From positions 136,324,026 to 136,388,025 of the forward strand of contig NC_092861.1 in assembly GCF_032062135.1 (NCBI RefSeq): DNA of 64,000 nt, read 5' to 3'. The position numbers were made by a program, and so were the translations under genes. Numbering within the stretch: position 1 is the stretch's first letter; every line of letters starts with the position of its first letter. Positions 47,186 to 58,784 of the stretch are shown here, piece by piece. Below the pieces are notes generated by a model. The model made no database searches. It saw nothing but the letters and a program-made list of their open reading frames with translations, and was not told the DNA's origin. The stretch is from Pyxicephalus adspersus (lineage: Eukaryota; Chordata; Amphibia; Anura; Pyxicephalidae).

Positions 47186-47623
47186 TAGATATTTGATGTC
47201 AGAGGCGAATGATCGCGACCCTCTTGCATGATAGTCTACATGTATACAGAGATTACTTGAATTTAGCGATCTGACGTGCTTCCCACTTCACCCAATCCCC
47301 CTATAGATTTGAACAGTGCTATCTGCACAACAGCACTCTTTCGCTCTACTGTAATTGGAAACAATCAATAAAAATCTATTCAACTGCCATAAATTAGATG
47401 AATGCATGCAGCTTTACCCTTGGTTAATGACTGGGATTTTATAAACATAAATGCCCTCAAAAGTACTAAAAGCACTGCGGCCTTGTACTCCAAATGACAA
47501 AGATAAACATAATTACATATTATACATTCATTCAGTGAATAAAAATGGCCACAGTTTTTGACAATAGACTTCTATTTGCAATTTCAGCTTTAGCTACTGA
47601 GTTCTATAAATGTCAAACATGTA

Positions 47624-47909
47624 GTGCAAACATATTACACAGCCCAAAAGTCCATAGCCATGTGACTAGCTGTCCCTTAAAGGGGCTCACAATATAAAGC
47701 TTCCATTATAGTCAAATGACACTACCACAGTCTAGGGCCAATTTTTTAGGGAAGCCAATTAACCTAACTGTATATTTTTGGGATATGGGCGGAAAACCAC
47801 TCAAACACAGAGAGAACAAACTTCCAGATAGTGTCCTGGCCAAGATTCAAACCTGTGACCTAGCACTGGAAAACTGAGTGCTAACCTCTGAGCCAACCAT
47901 GCTGCCCCA
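47624..47909 (-). repeat. tRNA-derived SINE, copy 4
   Basis: Reverse-oriented. AAGTCCATAGCCATGTGACT (tail side), CCAATTAACCTAACTG, GATAGTGTCCTGGCCAAGAT, TTCAAACCTGTGACCTAGCA (B-box side) and GAGCCAACCATGCTGCC (head). Confidence 0.85.
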
Positions 47910-48934
47910 TGTTTAGTAAAGCAGCCAAGATTACCCAGGTAAAAATATTAAAAGTAGCATAGTGCCCCATTCAATGGCAGATCAATGCACTTTTTATTGT
48001 ACCAAAAATTATATAGAAAACATGAATTAGTATATTCCATTGCCACATTCCATAGACACATGCATGTCACCATCATACTGTTAGCAGATTAGGTTGATTT
48101 AGGTGTGACTAGGACTGGTGTTTTTCTTTTTGGAAAGACTAATTGGACTCCTGAGAAAAAAGTGGGGTTAGAGGTTGTTGGCGAAGCAGATTAAAATGAT
48201 AATTTACGTACAGAGCCTGAGAACAACAAGTTCCATTCCATTCTTGAAATTACTGACAAAATTTCATTCTAAATATTTTTCTTCATTTATTTCCAGTAAC
48301 TGTCTCAAAAGATGCACCACCTATGATTTCTATAATTGTGCCATTGTTACTAATTGTGTGTCATTTACAACACATTTTTATTTAACATTAACATATATCA
48401 CACCCTCCATGCTTTTCTCTCTTTGCATTGTCTACAGCTAGAACACATAAGTAGGGTTTGGATGATATTGTTACAATGTGATCTCTTCTGATGCTACAAT
48501 ACAGACAATAGTGAAATGTCCACCAGGCGATCACATTCTCAACTAAAATCACACACAATTATACAAAATGGCTATGTGACTGCAGCTTAAAGACAAATAG
48601 CAATGGGTGATAACTACTGAAAGAGAATGAAAAACACTAGATAATGCACATTTTCTGGAGCACACAAAGAGACATTGTTTCCAAAGAACTTAAATATGTT
48701 TCCAACTGATAGAAAGCTGTGTGTGGTTGTTAAAGAAATGTTCATAATAAAAAAAGATGGCCATAAAGAAAGCAAACTAGTCAATTTACATCTAGAGTTT
48801 GTTTGTTGGGTAAGAAAGTTTTGATTCCTATGACCTTTGTGTGTTTTTTTTAAACTTTAGGACTTTACCTGAATAGAACTGAGTATATGTAAATTGAAAT
48901 TGTACATTACCATTTAATGCAAAGTAACAAGTTC

Positions 48935-49360
48935 ACTTAAAGGAGAACTGAACCCAGACGATTTTCATCTGCACAGCGATTTTCAATGTGGGAGTTTAAT
49001 TCCACTTTATTAACCCCCAACACTCTTTTAATAACCCCCAACACTGAATTATTGCAGATATATCCCCTACAATTCTTACAAATGACCAAAAACAACCAAA
49101 AAATGTCCCATTTACCCTAACAACCTTGCCATGCACTCACTCATGACAGTGCTCAGACCCTTCCCTTCTGCAATAATCATTCTTAGCTGCCTGATCACTC
49201 TCTTCATCTGTAAAAGCTTCAGGTTTGCCCTGCAGTTGCTAGGACCTAATGAATACCTACGAGCCAGCATGGAAGTTACGTCATCCCTGCCCCATCAATA
49301 GAGAGGGGTGAAGAGCAAAAAATAAAAAAGGAAGGAAGAAGATGGAGATCCACTTTTGTT
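48935..49360. repeat. Possible TTAA-type element, ends uncertain
   Basis: Begins TTAAAGGAGAACTGAACCCA, like other TTAAAG.RGAAC ends, and later has GGAAGAAGATGGAGATCC. The right boundary is not found. Confidence 0.4.
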
Positions 49361-49404
49361 TACATCAGATGAATACACCCCAGGTGTTTCGTGTCCTATT
49401 AGAA

Positions 49405-49958
49405 CAGGGGTCAGCAAAGTTTTATCACCACTAGGCCATTTAGGGCCCGTCCCACCCACCACCAGGCAACGGCCCCTGAAGTGAGCCCCTGCAAGGGGAC
49501 AGCTCCTAACACCTCCGAAGCCAGGGGTTGTCGGCCAGCATTAGGCCGGATCAGCCAGGGAGTGTTAGGACGGTATTACACAGTATTTATATAGCCATCA
49601 TATTACACAGCGCTGTACAAAGTCCATAGTCATGTCACTAACTGTCCCTCAAAGGAGCTCACAATCTAATGTCCCTACTATAGTCATATGTCATTAATGT
49701 AGTCTAAGATCAATTTAGGGGGAAGCCAATTAACCTAACTGCATGTTTTTGGGAGGAAACCGGAGTACCGGGAGGAAACCCACGCAGTCACGGGGAGAAC
49801 CTGCAAACTCCATGCAGATCCTGATCCAGTGTCCTGGCTGGGATTGCGAACCTAGGACCTAGTGCTGCAGAGGCTGGAGTGCTAACCCCTGAGCCACCAT
49901 GCAGCTAACCACCAGCTAAGCCATATCTGGCCTAGAGGCCTGAGTTTGCCGACCCCTG
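49405..49958. mobile_element. hAT element with nested SINE
   Basis: Ends CAGGGGTCAGCAAAGTTTT and GAGTTTGCCGACCCCTG, flanked by TATTAGAA (49397-49404) and CATTAGAA (49959-49966), an 8-bp duplication with one mismatch, diagnostic of hAT. The 554 bp include a reversed SINE (49571-49905), leaving about 220 bp of hAT sequence with GGCCGGATCAGCCAGGGAG. No transposase. Confidence 0.88.
49571..49905 (-). repeat. tRNA-derived SINE, copy 5 (best preserved)
   Basis: Reverse-oriented inside a hAT element. CAGTATTTATATAG, TTACACAGCGCTGTACAAAG, CCAATTAACCTAACTGCATG, GGAGGAAACCCACGCAG, GAACCTAGGACCTAGTGCTG and AACCCCTGAGCCACCATGC. The most complete and least decayed copy in the window. Confidence 0.88.
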
Positions 49959-50204
49959 CATTAGAAGAACATGTTGAACCATACAAAAAGGGTTTTTATA
50001 TTGCACATTTTTATCTATATTTAATTTATTGATTAGCACTTATTTTTAACCAAGGTAAAACAGATCATATACTAAACAAGTGGATGGTACACAGTGTTCA
50101 ACCCAGAATTTTTTTTAAGCCAGGTGAGAAGAAATTGTAGGCGGGTGGCAGCCCCTGTATTGTGACCAAACTCTAAAAATCTCTGTAAACTGTGTAAATA
50201 AATT

Positions 50205-50535
50205 GTAATGCTAGGTGTATACCATGCAATTTTCTTCTACTATTCCTTGTTTAAATGACAAGATCAACACCTAAATTGATCCTTAGTCATAGACTATAAG
50301 TTGTGGATGTACCAGTGCTCCCCTCAGCCCCTACCCGCCACTATTCAGTAACCACCCGGCTGTTTTTGGGGCATTTACTGAAAAGTGGCAGGTGGTGCGC
50401 CCAGCTAAAAGGGGCTGAGGGGAACACTGGTACATGAACAACTTATAGTCTATGACTCAGAATCAATTGAGGTGTTGATCTTGTCATTTAAACAAGGAAT
50501 CGTAGAAGGAAATTGCATGGTATACGCCTAGCATT
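50205..50535. repeat. Long palindrome with about 130-bp arms
   Basis: Left arm TGTAATGCTAGGTGTATACC ... CCCCTCAGCCCCT (50205-50335) pairs with the right arm AGGGGCTGAGGGGAACACTG ... CGCCTAGCATTACA (about 50408-50540), roughly 93% by eye. The spacer of about 70 bp has CAGTAACCACCCGGCTG and CATTTACTGAAAAGTGGC. The inner 50312-50431 begins CAGTGCTCCCCTCAG and ends CTGAGGGGAACACTG, like a small hAT end pair. Confidence 0.85.
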
Positions 50536-51459
50536 ACAATGTATTTACTGATTTCAAGTTACCAGTAGTTCTGCCATTAACAAATCTATGCTTCCTGATG
50601 ATTGTGAATATCTATTTCAGACTGTGGTGAGACCACTGCTTTCAAACAGAGAGCAATGGTAACTTTCACAACATGCTGCCATATTTGCATGTGTTAGAGA
50701 AAAAGGTAGAACAAAAGAAAATGAAAACTCACTTTGCAAAAAATACCAAAAAATCATGCACCTGACCACCCCCCCCCGCCCCATTTAAAGCTATTTTTCC
50801 AAAGATTTGGAAATTCACTATACAAAGAGAAAATGTACTTATCATAGTAGATTAGGTAAAGTTATGCCAATTTAAATCATCTATTTCCTAATCTGTTCAT
50901 CAATACCAGTAACATACATACATGTGGGAGGTGTACTGTAATAATATTTGCTCTTCCAATAATGTACAACTTGGCTCATTTTACACCTTGTCGGAGAATT
51001 CAAAGGGCACCAACAGTAGTATAAACAATCAAATATGGGGGCCCATTCTGACTGTACAGGATATTACATTTACTATTGGATTTTTAAACTCAGTGAAGTG
51101 CATTCCAAGGGCGTCACGTCACATCCTGCACTGTTTACTTTTTCCCGTATGGTCAGTTAGAATTGGGAGATTTTAACATCTGGAAGTGTTCACATGGATT
51201 TCATGAGCTGACCAATAGCATACATTAGAGAATCAGTAATTATGTCTGGAATGTGCGTATCTTTCCTTCCACTATCTAGACCAAAGGTATGATATCTAAA
51301 GTAAATGTTTCCGTCATCAATAATTATATCCTAGCCTAGCCTGGAATGCTTAGATGTTAAAGTTTTATTGACCTTTTTTCCATGTATGGCTTGTAATGTT
51401 TTAGGTCATAGGCCATAGTTGGCCACTCTATGTACTTATATTATGTATACGTACATAAT

Positions 51460-51530
51460 GGGCCTAATTTATGAAAGCTCTTCAAGACTGGAGAAGATGG
51501 ACTATCATAGGAAAACCTGGGTGATCCAGC
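51460..51530. repeat. Foldback miniature element, left-end fragment
   Basis: GGGCCTAATTTATGAAAGCT, AGACTGGAGAAGATGGACT and CCTGGGTGATCCAGCA. It is joined directly to AACCCTGGTTGAGAAAAGCT (about 51539), an end of the CAGTGTTTCTCAACC hAT-like family. Confidence 0.6.
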
Positions 51531-52479
51531 AGGAGGAACCCTGGTTGAGAAAAGCTGAGCTAAAATGATACGTTTTATGTCACATGGCACAAGGGCACTT
51601 CCATCATTGCATATTGTATACTCCTGGCCAACTGTGCATCCAGAACTGCCGAATTACAGCACTGATACAACCTAATATTACAGAATTATTTACAGCTGTT
51701 TAGGGTTTGTTAAAGGCAGGATAAATAAAGTCAATATGCAAATTCACATCCTAAATGATAATTATTACTTATCTTGAAGCTTAACCATGGAAATCAAATA
51801 TTAGTAAAAATTATTTATTTATTTGCCATGCACATTTTCTAAATTAACAATGTTTTTTCTTTCATCAAATGTCTTTATGATTTGAAGAACATTTGTAGAT
51901 TTTCCACCAAATCCATCTGTCATCTGAGTCAGTCGCTCAGTGTAAGTTGTTTGAGGACAGGCAGATGTCTTACCCTCCATCTTTCCCGATGAGCCATCTG
52001 CCTGTCTATGGTGACCGGATGAATCAAATCAGACCCATAGTGATTTAATGAGCACAACAAATCTATAGGAGGCCTAACCTGTAATTTTATTTTAGCTCAA
52101 CAGTCTTCCAGCAAAGATTCAGATTGCATTGTCTGATTCATAGAATATGAATTTGCAAAATTTAATATCAACTGAAAATAAGAAATATCATTGAAGTAGA
52201 AATGTGAAAGATATAACAGGACACAAAACAAACATACAAAATTTGGGACTTTTAAGGCCAATGAATATACAGTCTGTATACTCTGTTTATGACTGTATAT
52301 TCATAATTATAGATCTCCCTATTTGTCCTGAAGAAGCAGACTTAGTCTCCGCGTAACGGGTCGACAGCTTGAACATCATTGTTGGTGTCCATGTAGGAGA
52401 TATTGTTCAATGTGTGTATGTTTTTATACAGCGAATCTAGCCGAATCTAGCAAATCAAGATAGCCCAAGATCAAAACAA

Positions 52480-52600
52480 GGAAGAGAAAAAGGAAGAAGA
52501 TGATAGCACTCACAATGAAACAAGAACAAGTGAGTGTATTTTAAAAAATTGCGATCAAGCAGGTATGGGAACGTTATTGCAGTCGTGACAATGGCTTGTT
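52480..52600 (+). repeat. Partial copy of the 4908/28961 TTAA family
   Basis: GAAGATGATAGCACT (52496-52510), donor-like CAAGTGAGTG (52527-52536), AAAAAATTGCGATCAAGCAG and GGTATGGGAACGTTATTGCA. It has the empty version of the site occupied at 5163. Confidence 0.6.
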
Positions 52601-52689
52601 GGAAATCCTAATTTATCCCAATAGCAGTCTTCAGCATTCTAGAAGGCCTTTCAATAGGAATATGGGAATTTGTGTCCAATCTGTTGGAG

Positions 52690-52860
52690 GAGGATCTGTG
52701 AAGTCAAATTGTGTCATGGAACGGAAAGACCTGGCTCACCATCAGCATTCCAATTCCTCCCATTGGAGTTAATATCAGGGCTTTGTGTAGGCCACTCAAG
52801 TTCCTTTATCAAGCTTGCCAATCCATGCTTCATATGACTCGATCTGAACTTAATATTTAC
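52690..52860 (-). repeat. Tc1-like element remnant
   Basis: ATTCCAATTCCTCCCATTGG, AGTTAATATCAGGGCTTTGT, GTAGGCCACTCAAGTTCC and TGCCAATCCATGCTTCAT parallel 39590-39720 and the complement of a Tc1-like transposase C-terminal region. Heavily decayed. Confidence 0.5.
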
Positions 52861-52979
52861 CTGTTTCTCTCTCGAAATACAATATCATCAATCACATTGA
52901 AATTTTCATGGGACATTTAAATCTAACTGATAGCTCTCTCTCTCGAGTCCCGCCCTAATGGCTTCACCCCCCACCAGGA

Positions 52980-53252
52980 ACACCCCCAGAAGGGAATTCG
53001 CTCTCCTCCGCAATGCATACCAAGGAGAGGGAATGTTCCCTATTCCTCCATATACATTGAGGAGGAGAGGGAATTCCCTTCAGGGAGCCACAGCACAAGG
53101 AGGCCCAAGAGCCACATGCGGCTCCAGGAGTTTGTTCTGGCCTAATCCTGGCCGGCAATTCCCATTAGACCGGATCAACCAGGGGGCGTTAGGCTGGAAC
53201 AAACTACTGGCTAGGTCGTATCTGGCCTAAAGGCCAGAGTTTGCGGACCTCT
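52980..53252. mobile_element. Foldback segment joined to a hAT right end
   Basis: An imperfect inverted pair (AAGGGAATTCGCTCTCCTCC at about 52990 and GAGGAGAGGGAATTCCCTTC at about 53061) precedes a hAT-like end: CGGATCAACCAGGGGGCGTT, ATCTGGCCTAAAGGCC and GAGTTTGCGGACCTCTGG, parallel to 49920-49958. The left hAT end is missing. Confidence 0.5.
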
Positions 53253-53319
53253 GGCCTAGGTGATCAAGAATGAATGGGAGCGTAGAGCCTCCTGGGATAA
53301 CTACATTATGCATCCTGGG

Positions 53320-53640
53320 AGGCTCTTGGGTGCTCCTTTTGCTCGGGCATGCGCAGAAAGAGTCTTTTCGCACAAAGAAATGGATTAAATAATTTTTTCC
53401 ATCCTACGTCACCCGATCTCGCGTCTGGGTCGGGTGACGTAGGATGAAGAACCCGGAAGAAGGGACGAAGACGGTGGCGCCCCCTCCGAGACGGATGCCG
53501 AGACAACAAAGGATTTGATGCAAGACCCCCCCCCCCCGGATGGATCAGACTGCCCTGCGGGATAAGTATAGTAAGTATAGTAAGGTAAGTATATTTTTGG
53601 GGGGGGATTTTGGCAGGTTTTAGTTTATTTCCTCTTTAAG
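53320..53640 (+). repeat. Dispersed GC-rich element, copy 2
   Basis: GCTCGGGCATGCGCAGAAAG, a perfect 16-bp-arm hairpin (53401-53416 ATCCTACGTCACCCGA with 53430-53445), GAAGACGGTGGCGCCC (53467-53482), a C-run (about 53525-53537), AAGGTAAGTATA (53583) and a CCTCTTTAAG end. Parallels 780-1070 and 58785-59093. Confidence 0.6.
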
Positions 53641-54354
53641 AAGAGTTCCTAGATCACCAAGCACTGCAAATGGGTGGATTTGTGGTCCACAACCTTGCTT
53701 GGATAAAAATAAAGTATGATTCTCCTAATGCGTTGTAAAGAATATTTATTGTTGACTGGGGTTTACCTTTAAACACTTAAATACAAATGTGCCTTTGTCT
53801 TTAGCTCTCAGACATCAAAAACATTAATTCAGGTCATCATTTCATAAAAACTACCATTAAATATGAATTGCCTGTTAAAGAAATACTCTTCATACACAAC
53901 ACACTGCAACATATGTTCTGTCAGAGATGGAAAAAAAATAACATTTTCCAATGTTACCGTGCAATCTGTTCCATAATTACAAAAGTGAAGGGGACGTTAC
54001 AAAGAAAAAGAAGTAGTAATGTGCAGCTTTATATGAATTTGCTGTACATAAAAATAGGAATGTCGTTTTATATTCATCTCATTGCAGCTAAGCTTGTATA
54101 TGATGGATGATAAAGCCCAACAAAAGCCAAAATTGAAGAAGGTGAATTTTCAAAGCAATCTGGCTGATTAGTGTAAATTATAAGTATTACCTTTGGAAGG
54201 GAACTTTTCATATTCAGAAGCCTATTGTGTATTTGTACTTGGCTGTGCATGCTTATAAACCCTCATGCGTTTTACTTTATTGTTAACAGACTTATGTCAG
54301 ACAATGCATCAAATTTACTTCCTGTAACTACCCCCTCATGTATGCACATGGAGC

Positions 54355-54545
54355 AGGATTTAATAAAGCTCTCCAAGACTTGAGAACATAGACTTTCATG
54401 GGAGAACCTGAGTGATCCAGCAAAATGGTTTTCATAAAATTATTTTCCTATCAGTTGACAAATGTTTTCAATCCTGGAGCAAATCCATTCCAGGTTTGCT
54501 GGATCACCCGGGTCCTTTCATAATAGTCTATCTTCTCCAGTTTTT
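54355..54545. mobile_element. Foldback miniature element, copy
   Basis: AGGATTTAATAAAGCTCTCC, GACTTTCATGGGAGAACCTG, CCATTCCAGGTTTGCTGGAT and TAGTCTATCTTCTCCAG. Same family as 13581-13798; the right end is decayed. Confidence 0.65.
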
Positions 54546-55194
54546 TGGCCATTGGTTTCTACTGTAATGCAGGGATGTTAAGAAACGTAGCCTGACATCT
54601 ACTGCTTAAACTACACTTTAAGTGAAAGAAAATAAGATATTCGCATTGAAGATTCCAAAAAATAAGAGTTTGCTAACAATTTACTTTACTCAATAAATTA
54701 TTAAAGGAATTTCGGTTTTAGAGTTTTGTGGATAAAATTAGAGTTAAATACAAGGCGGTGTGAAAGTTATGGTCACAGGGAGGGGCTGTGTAGGGCTAAT
54801 AGGAGAGCCCATGTTGGGATAACAGTGATGATCATTATAAGGGTCCAAACTAGAAGTCTGATGAGAGGGTTACAAGAGGTGTGGTGTTCAAGTAGGAGTT
54901 CCAGTAAAGGGTTTTTTTCAAAATTTGGGGTTAACTAACATACACTGATGCATTAAGCAACACAGAAAAGAGTTCAGATGTATGAGTAGGCAGAGCTCAG
55001 ACTTCCTGGGCAACTAACAGAAAGACCCGTGTCATCCAAATCTAGAATTTCAGTTTGAGTTAGACATCAGGGGTTTGTGCTGGCTACAAACATGGTAAAT
55101 TTCCCTTAGATTTTACCAGGCTTGGGTGCCCAGATCCCCATAATATTTTGCATCTTACCCCCCAATAGACCAATAGTATTCTCCTCTGCACCTT

Positions 55195-55330
55195 TTAACT
55201 GGGCACACCTCCCGACACTTTTCACTAATCACCCGGCTGTTTTTAGGTGGTTACTGAAAAGCTGGGTTATAATATAGGGGCTGCCACCCACCTACAGCTT
55301 CTTCCCACCCAGCTTTAACAAAAATATCTG
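55195..55330. repeat. Repeat related to the spacer of the 50205 palindrome
   Basis: ACTAATCACCCGGCTGTTTT, GGTGGTTACTGAAAAGCTGG and CACCCAGCTTTAAC. Shares the ACCACCCGGCTGTTTTTGG / TTACTGAAAAG module with 50340-50400 and 60381-60426. Confidence 0.55.
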
Positions 55331-56792
55331 TGGAGAATACTGCAATAGTAGTTGTTTTGGGTAACAATGACAAAACCAAAGGCTGAATACAAAAAATAGT
55401 AAGTGATGAATATATTGTGAATCCCATCAGCACTGCAACCCAGGCAAGAATTTTTTTTTTTATTACCATGAAACAGCAACAAGCACAAAGTCCTCATTAA
55501 ATAACAAAGGGCCATGTCTTCCTTTCATACACAGATAATGGACAGTATCCTTCCATGCCGTGGCGTTTAATGCTTAATTCCTCCGAGCTCTTGTATCTCT
55601 GTGCCTTCCTGCTGACAAATGGCAGAAAAGCCAGCCAGCTCTTCTGCGGTTTCATGACATGTAAACATGAATGGAGTAGCCTCTAGTGCTCTGCTATTAG
55701 TCAATGCCATTTTTTCATCTCTATATGGAATTATTTAGGCAGCTACACCCCTCAGGATCCGAGTCTTTTACTTTTTTTATAACAAAGAATAACACATTCT
55801 CTACAAGCAGCACAGTGATCAGTGCAACTCAATGCAAGGATAAGAGATTTAAAAAATGGCAACACTTTCATGTGTAGGATGCTTTGTTCAAAATATATAT
55901 TGCATCTGATTGGCATTTCTTTACATCTTGCCATAGAATAACCTAGTATAGATTCTGACCTGCAAATGTCCCCATGGTCATGTAATGGTAATATAGAAGA
56001 CAGCCACAGCCCTTTTACCCTTTCATGAGCACTGAAACCTGGATGTCCCAACCACGTTAAGCAGCTAAAGTAAGCATTAGTAAATTTCCAAATACCTCTA
56101 CCTATAACTTTCTAATATATTTATTAATGATGTAAGCTGGCAAATTGACAAAACTACCAAAGAATGGATATTATGTAATTGTACATGTAGCATCATTTAA
56201 TTCAACTTTGAATTATTGTAACATACTGTAAACATTTTTACCACTGTACTTCTTTCCATGTGTATAGCAAGTGCACAAAGACTATGACTGGCTGTCATTG
56301 TGGAGCTCAAGAGGGTTGTGCATAGGCATGTAGCATATTAAAGTTTAATGCACACTGAGGTGTACCCTAAAATTGATCACAGTCACCTCTGTATGCAAAC
56401 AATGCAATTGTATACTTTTAAGATACATAAATTTAAAGTTGTAAAATCAAATTTTCAGGTCATTTATTCTTTTACATTTTTCATTTATAAAGTAGTACAT
56501 ATCTGTAGCTCAAAGAAGGAAGATTTATCTGTACATAAGTCAATGCAAATAACATCCTTGCCACATGACTGATATGAGAATAGTGAACAGGAGATGCGTC
56601 TTGCATAGTGACCCTCAGCTTTACATCTTTCTAAAGTTCACCTGTACTTTAGAAGCAAACATACCCACGGGTGACCCTGTAACATAAATGTAAAAAAAAA
56701 AAAAAAAAAAAATAATCTGCACTATACTTGTACTATAAAGTTATTTGAAATACCGTCCTCATCTGCACCACCAGGTCATGAGTAGCCTACAC

Positions 56793-57158
56793 CAGCGTCG
56801 CCAATCAGTGGTCCACAAGAAAATTTTGGTGGACTGTGGCTCAGGCCTGTGCGCCCCCCAGCAGCATCCGGAGAAGGACCCCCCTGGGGGTGCACGCAGG
56901 CCAGAGCCACAGAAAATGTCCCCAGTACAGACCCCCCAGCACCCAGGGCCGTGGGTGGGTTGTGTCTCTGGACACAAAACGCCCACTCTCCCATCTCAGG
57001 CTCAGACCTGTGACGGGAGAGTGGGCCGGTTCTGGCATCATGACATCACTCTGGGGAAAGTTTCTTCCACTTTGAGTGACACATTGCTCCCTGCCAATGC
57101 GCGGTCCGGAATCTGTGAAATTAGTGGTCCGTGACGTCCAAAAGGTTGGTGACCATTG
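56793..57158. mobile_element. hAT miniature element, GC-rich
   Basis: 366 bp. Flanks GCCTACAC (56785-56792) and GCCTAGAC (57159-57166) are an 8-bp duplication with one mismatch. Ends CAGCGTCGCCAATCAGTGG and GGTTGGTGACCATTG; inner arms AGTGGTCCACAAG and TTAGTGGTCCGTGACGTCC. GC-rich interior gives long overlapping frames on both strands, none conserved in type, so no gene is called. Confidence 0.85.
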
Positions 57159-57462
57159 GCCTAGACTGTCCAAATGTATGTATGTCATCAGACACCATAT
57201 CTGTTCAGCCAAATTGTGCTTTTTAAATGAAAGAGGCACTTAAAAATTTAATTATTAAGCACCTTATTGATAATTGTTTAAAATGTTTTTTTTGGAAAGT
57301 TGTATTTCATAAATAACAATAAATACAGGGATACCTAGGACACTGGGGTTCCACAGCATTCTTGGTTTATTTTTCCTTAGAGGTTACACAGATGTCCTGC
57401 CCCCCCTCCCAACCAACCAATCAAAAGAAATACTGTATGACTTAAAAAACATTTACATATTT

Positions 57463-57855
57463 TCACACTTGAAGAGACGGAGTCTCTAGGGGGGCGCTAT
57501 GGCTTGCACAATAGTGGTGTGAGCCTTGAGAAGAGCCAAGGCGCAGAATATAAGAAGTTGATGGGCACACCAGGAGCAGGACAATAACTGGTACCAAATT
57601 AGCAAGCAGATGACAGTCAAAGAAGGCCGGGGTCAAGGCAGGCAGAAGACAAGAATACTCAGGAACAAAGCCAGGGGTCAAATACTAGTAATCCAGAGAA
57701 TAGATTCCGGTGACAAGGGGGGATCCGAAGTCACAGGGAAACACAGAAGACATGGGAAACGACAGGAGGCACAGGTGACATGGGGGTCACTGAAGACACA
57801 GGGGAACGCAGGAGACGCAGGAAGCGTAGCTGACACGGGGGTGACACACCTTTAG
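57463..57855. repeat. Purine-rich repeat with embedded minisatellite
   Basis: GGCAGGCAGAAGACAAG and GGTCAAGGC words, then from about 57710 an irregular array of GACACAGGGGAA / ACGCAGGAGACG / ACAGGAGGCACAGGTGACA units of about 12-24 bp. The open frame across it is a product of the repeat. Confidence 0.5.
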
Positions 57856-58784
57856 TGAGGGGGAGGTAAGCGTGACAAATTTCACCAAACTATACAGTTC
57901 ATAAATGTATGAAGTTGGTCCTACTTTAAAGCCAACTTCACACCAGCAATCTAATTGCTAAGAGAAAAGAGAGAACAATCGCTCCAATGACATTGCTCTC
58001 TCTCTTGATTGAGATATTCAGCCATTGCAGTTCCCCTACTGATTGGTGGAGCTCTGCAGTATTTTGGCTACTAAGGAAAAAATGCTATATTAGCAGATGA
58101 GTTTCCAGAAGCACAGAATTTCTAGTGTGATACAACCCTAGAAGACACAAAGTACCAATAATTTACCTTGATAAATAGTTGTGACTTTTGATTTTTAAAG
58201 GCCCGAGTCAACATGTTTTGTACTTTTTTGATGGAATCAGTTTCAGGCGCTTCTGGGACCATTCCAAAATCAGCGATGGGTGCACTTCACCCTCAGTTGA
58301 CTTCCTTCTGACCTACATAAGACCTGCTTCAATTGGGTTTTGCATTTTTTAAAACAACAGCTCATCTTCTCTTGAGAAAGGAAGGGGGTTGAGATCAATA
58401 GGTGGGCTTACACCCCAGTAAAGCAGCAGAAGGCAGGACAGTTGTATAGCAAAGACAAAACTGAAAAGTTTTGTCATTCTTTTTATATAATTCAGTTATC
58501 TGGTATGGGTACTGTACAAAAAATATGCATTTGCTTACAGGTCTTTTTATGCCTTCCTCTGGATCAACTATGTCCATAGGGTTTTATATCTGGGATATGC
58601 TTATTTCCCTAGTGGTTGAACTTCCTTGGTGCAAACACCTCCTAAAAAGTTAAAAAAAAAAGTTCAAGCGAACCTATCATGGCATTTTAAACATCATATT
58701 AAAGGGTGGATTTCTTTTAGTTTGAACGGGAGGATCCCTTACCTTCTGTCTTTACTGCCATGGTGGTAAATACTAAATAGGAAG

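Noticed and set aside
56745..57239. Up to 132-codon frames on both strands
   Set aside because: They coincide with a GC-rich hAT miniature element bounded by target duplications.
58160..58250. Minus-strand stretch open for about 38 codons ending in a GTAAAT donor-like site
   Set aside because: It does not resemble any TTC7 segment, has no in-frame acceptor with pyrimidine tract, and an in-frame stop lies just upstream. The phases of the confirmed exons leave no need for it.
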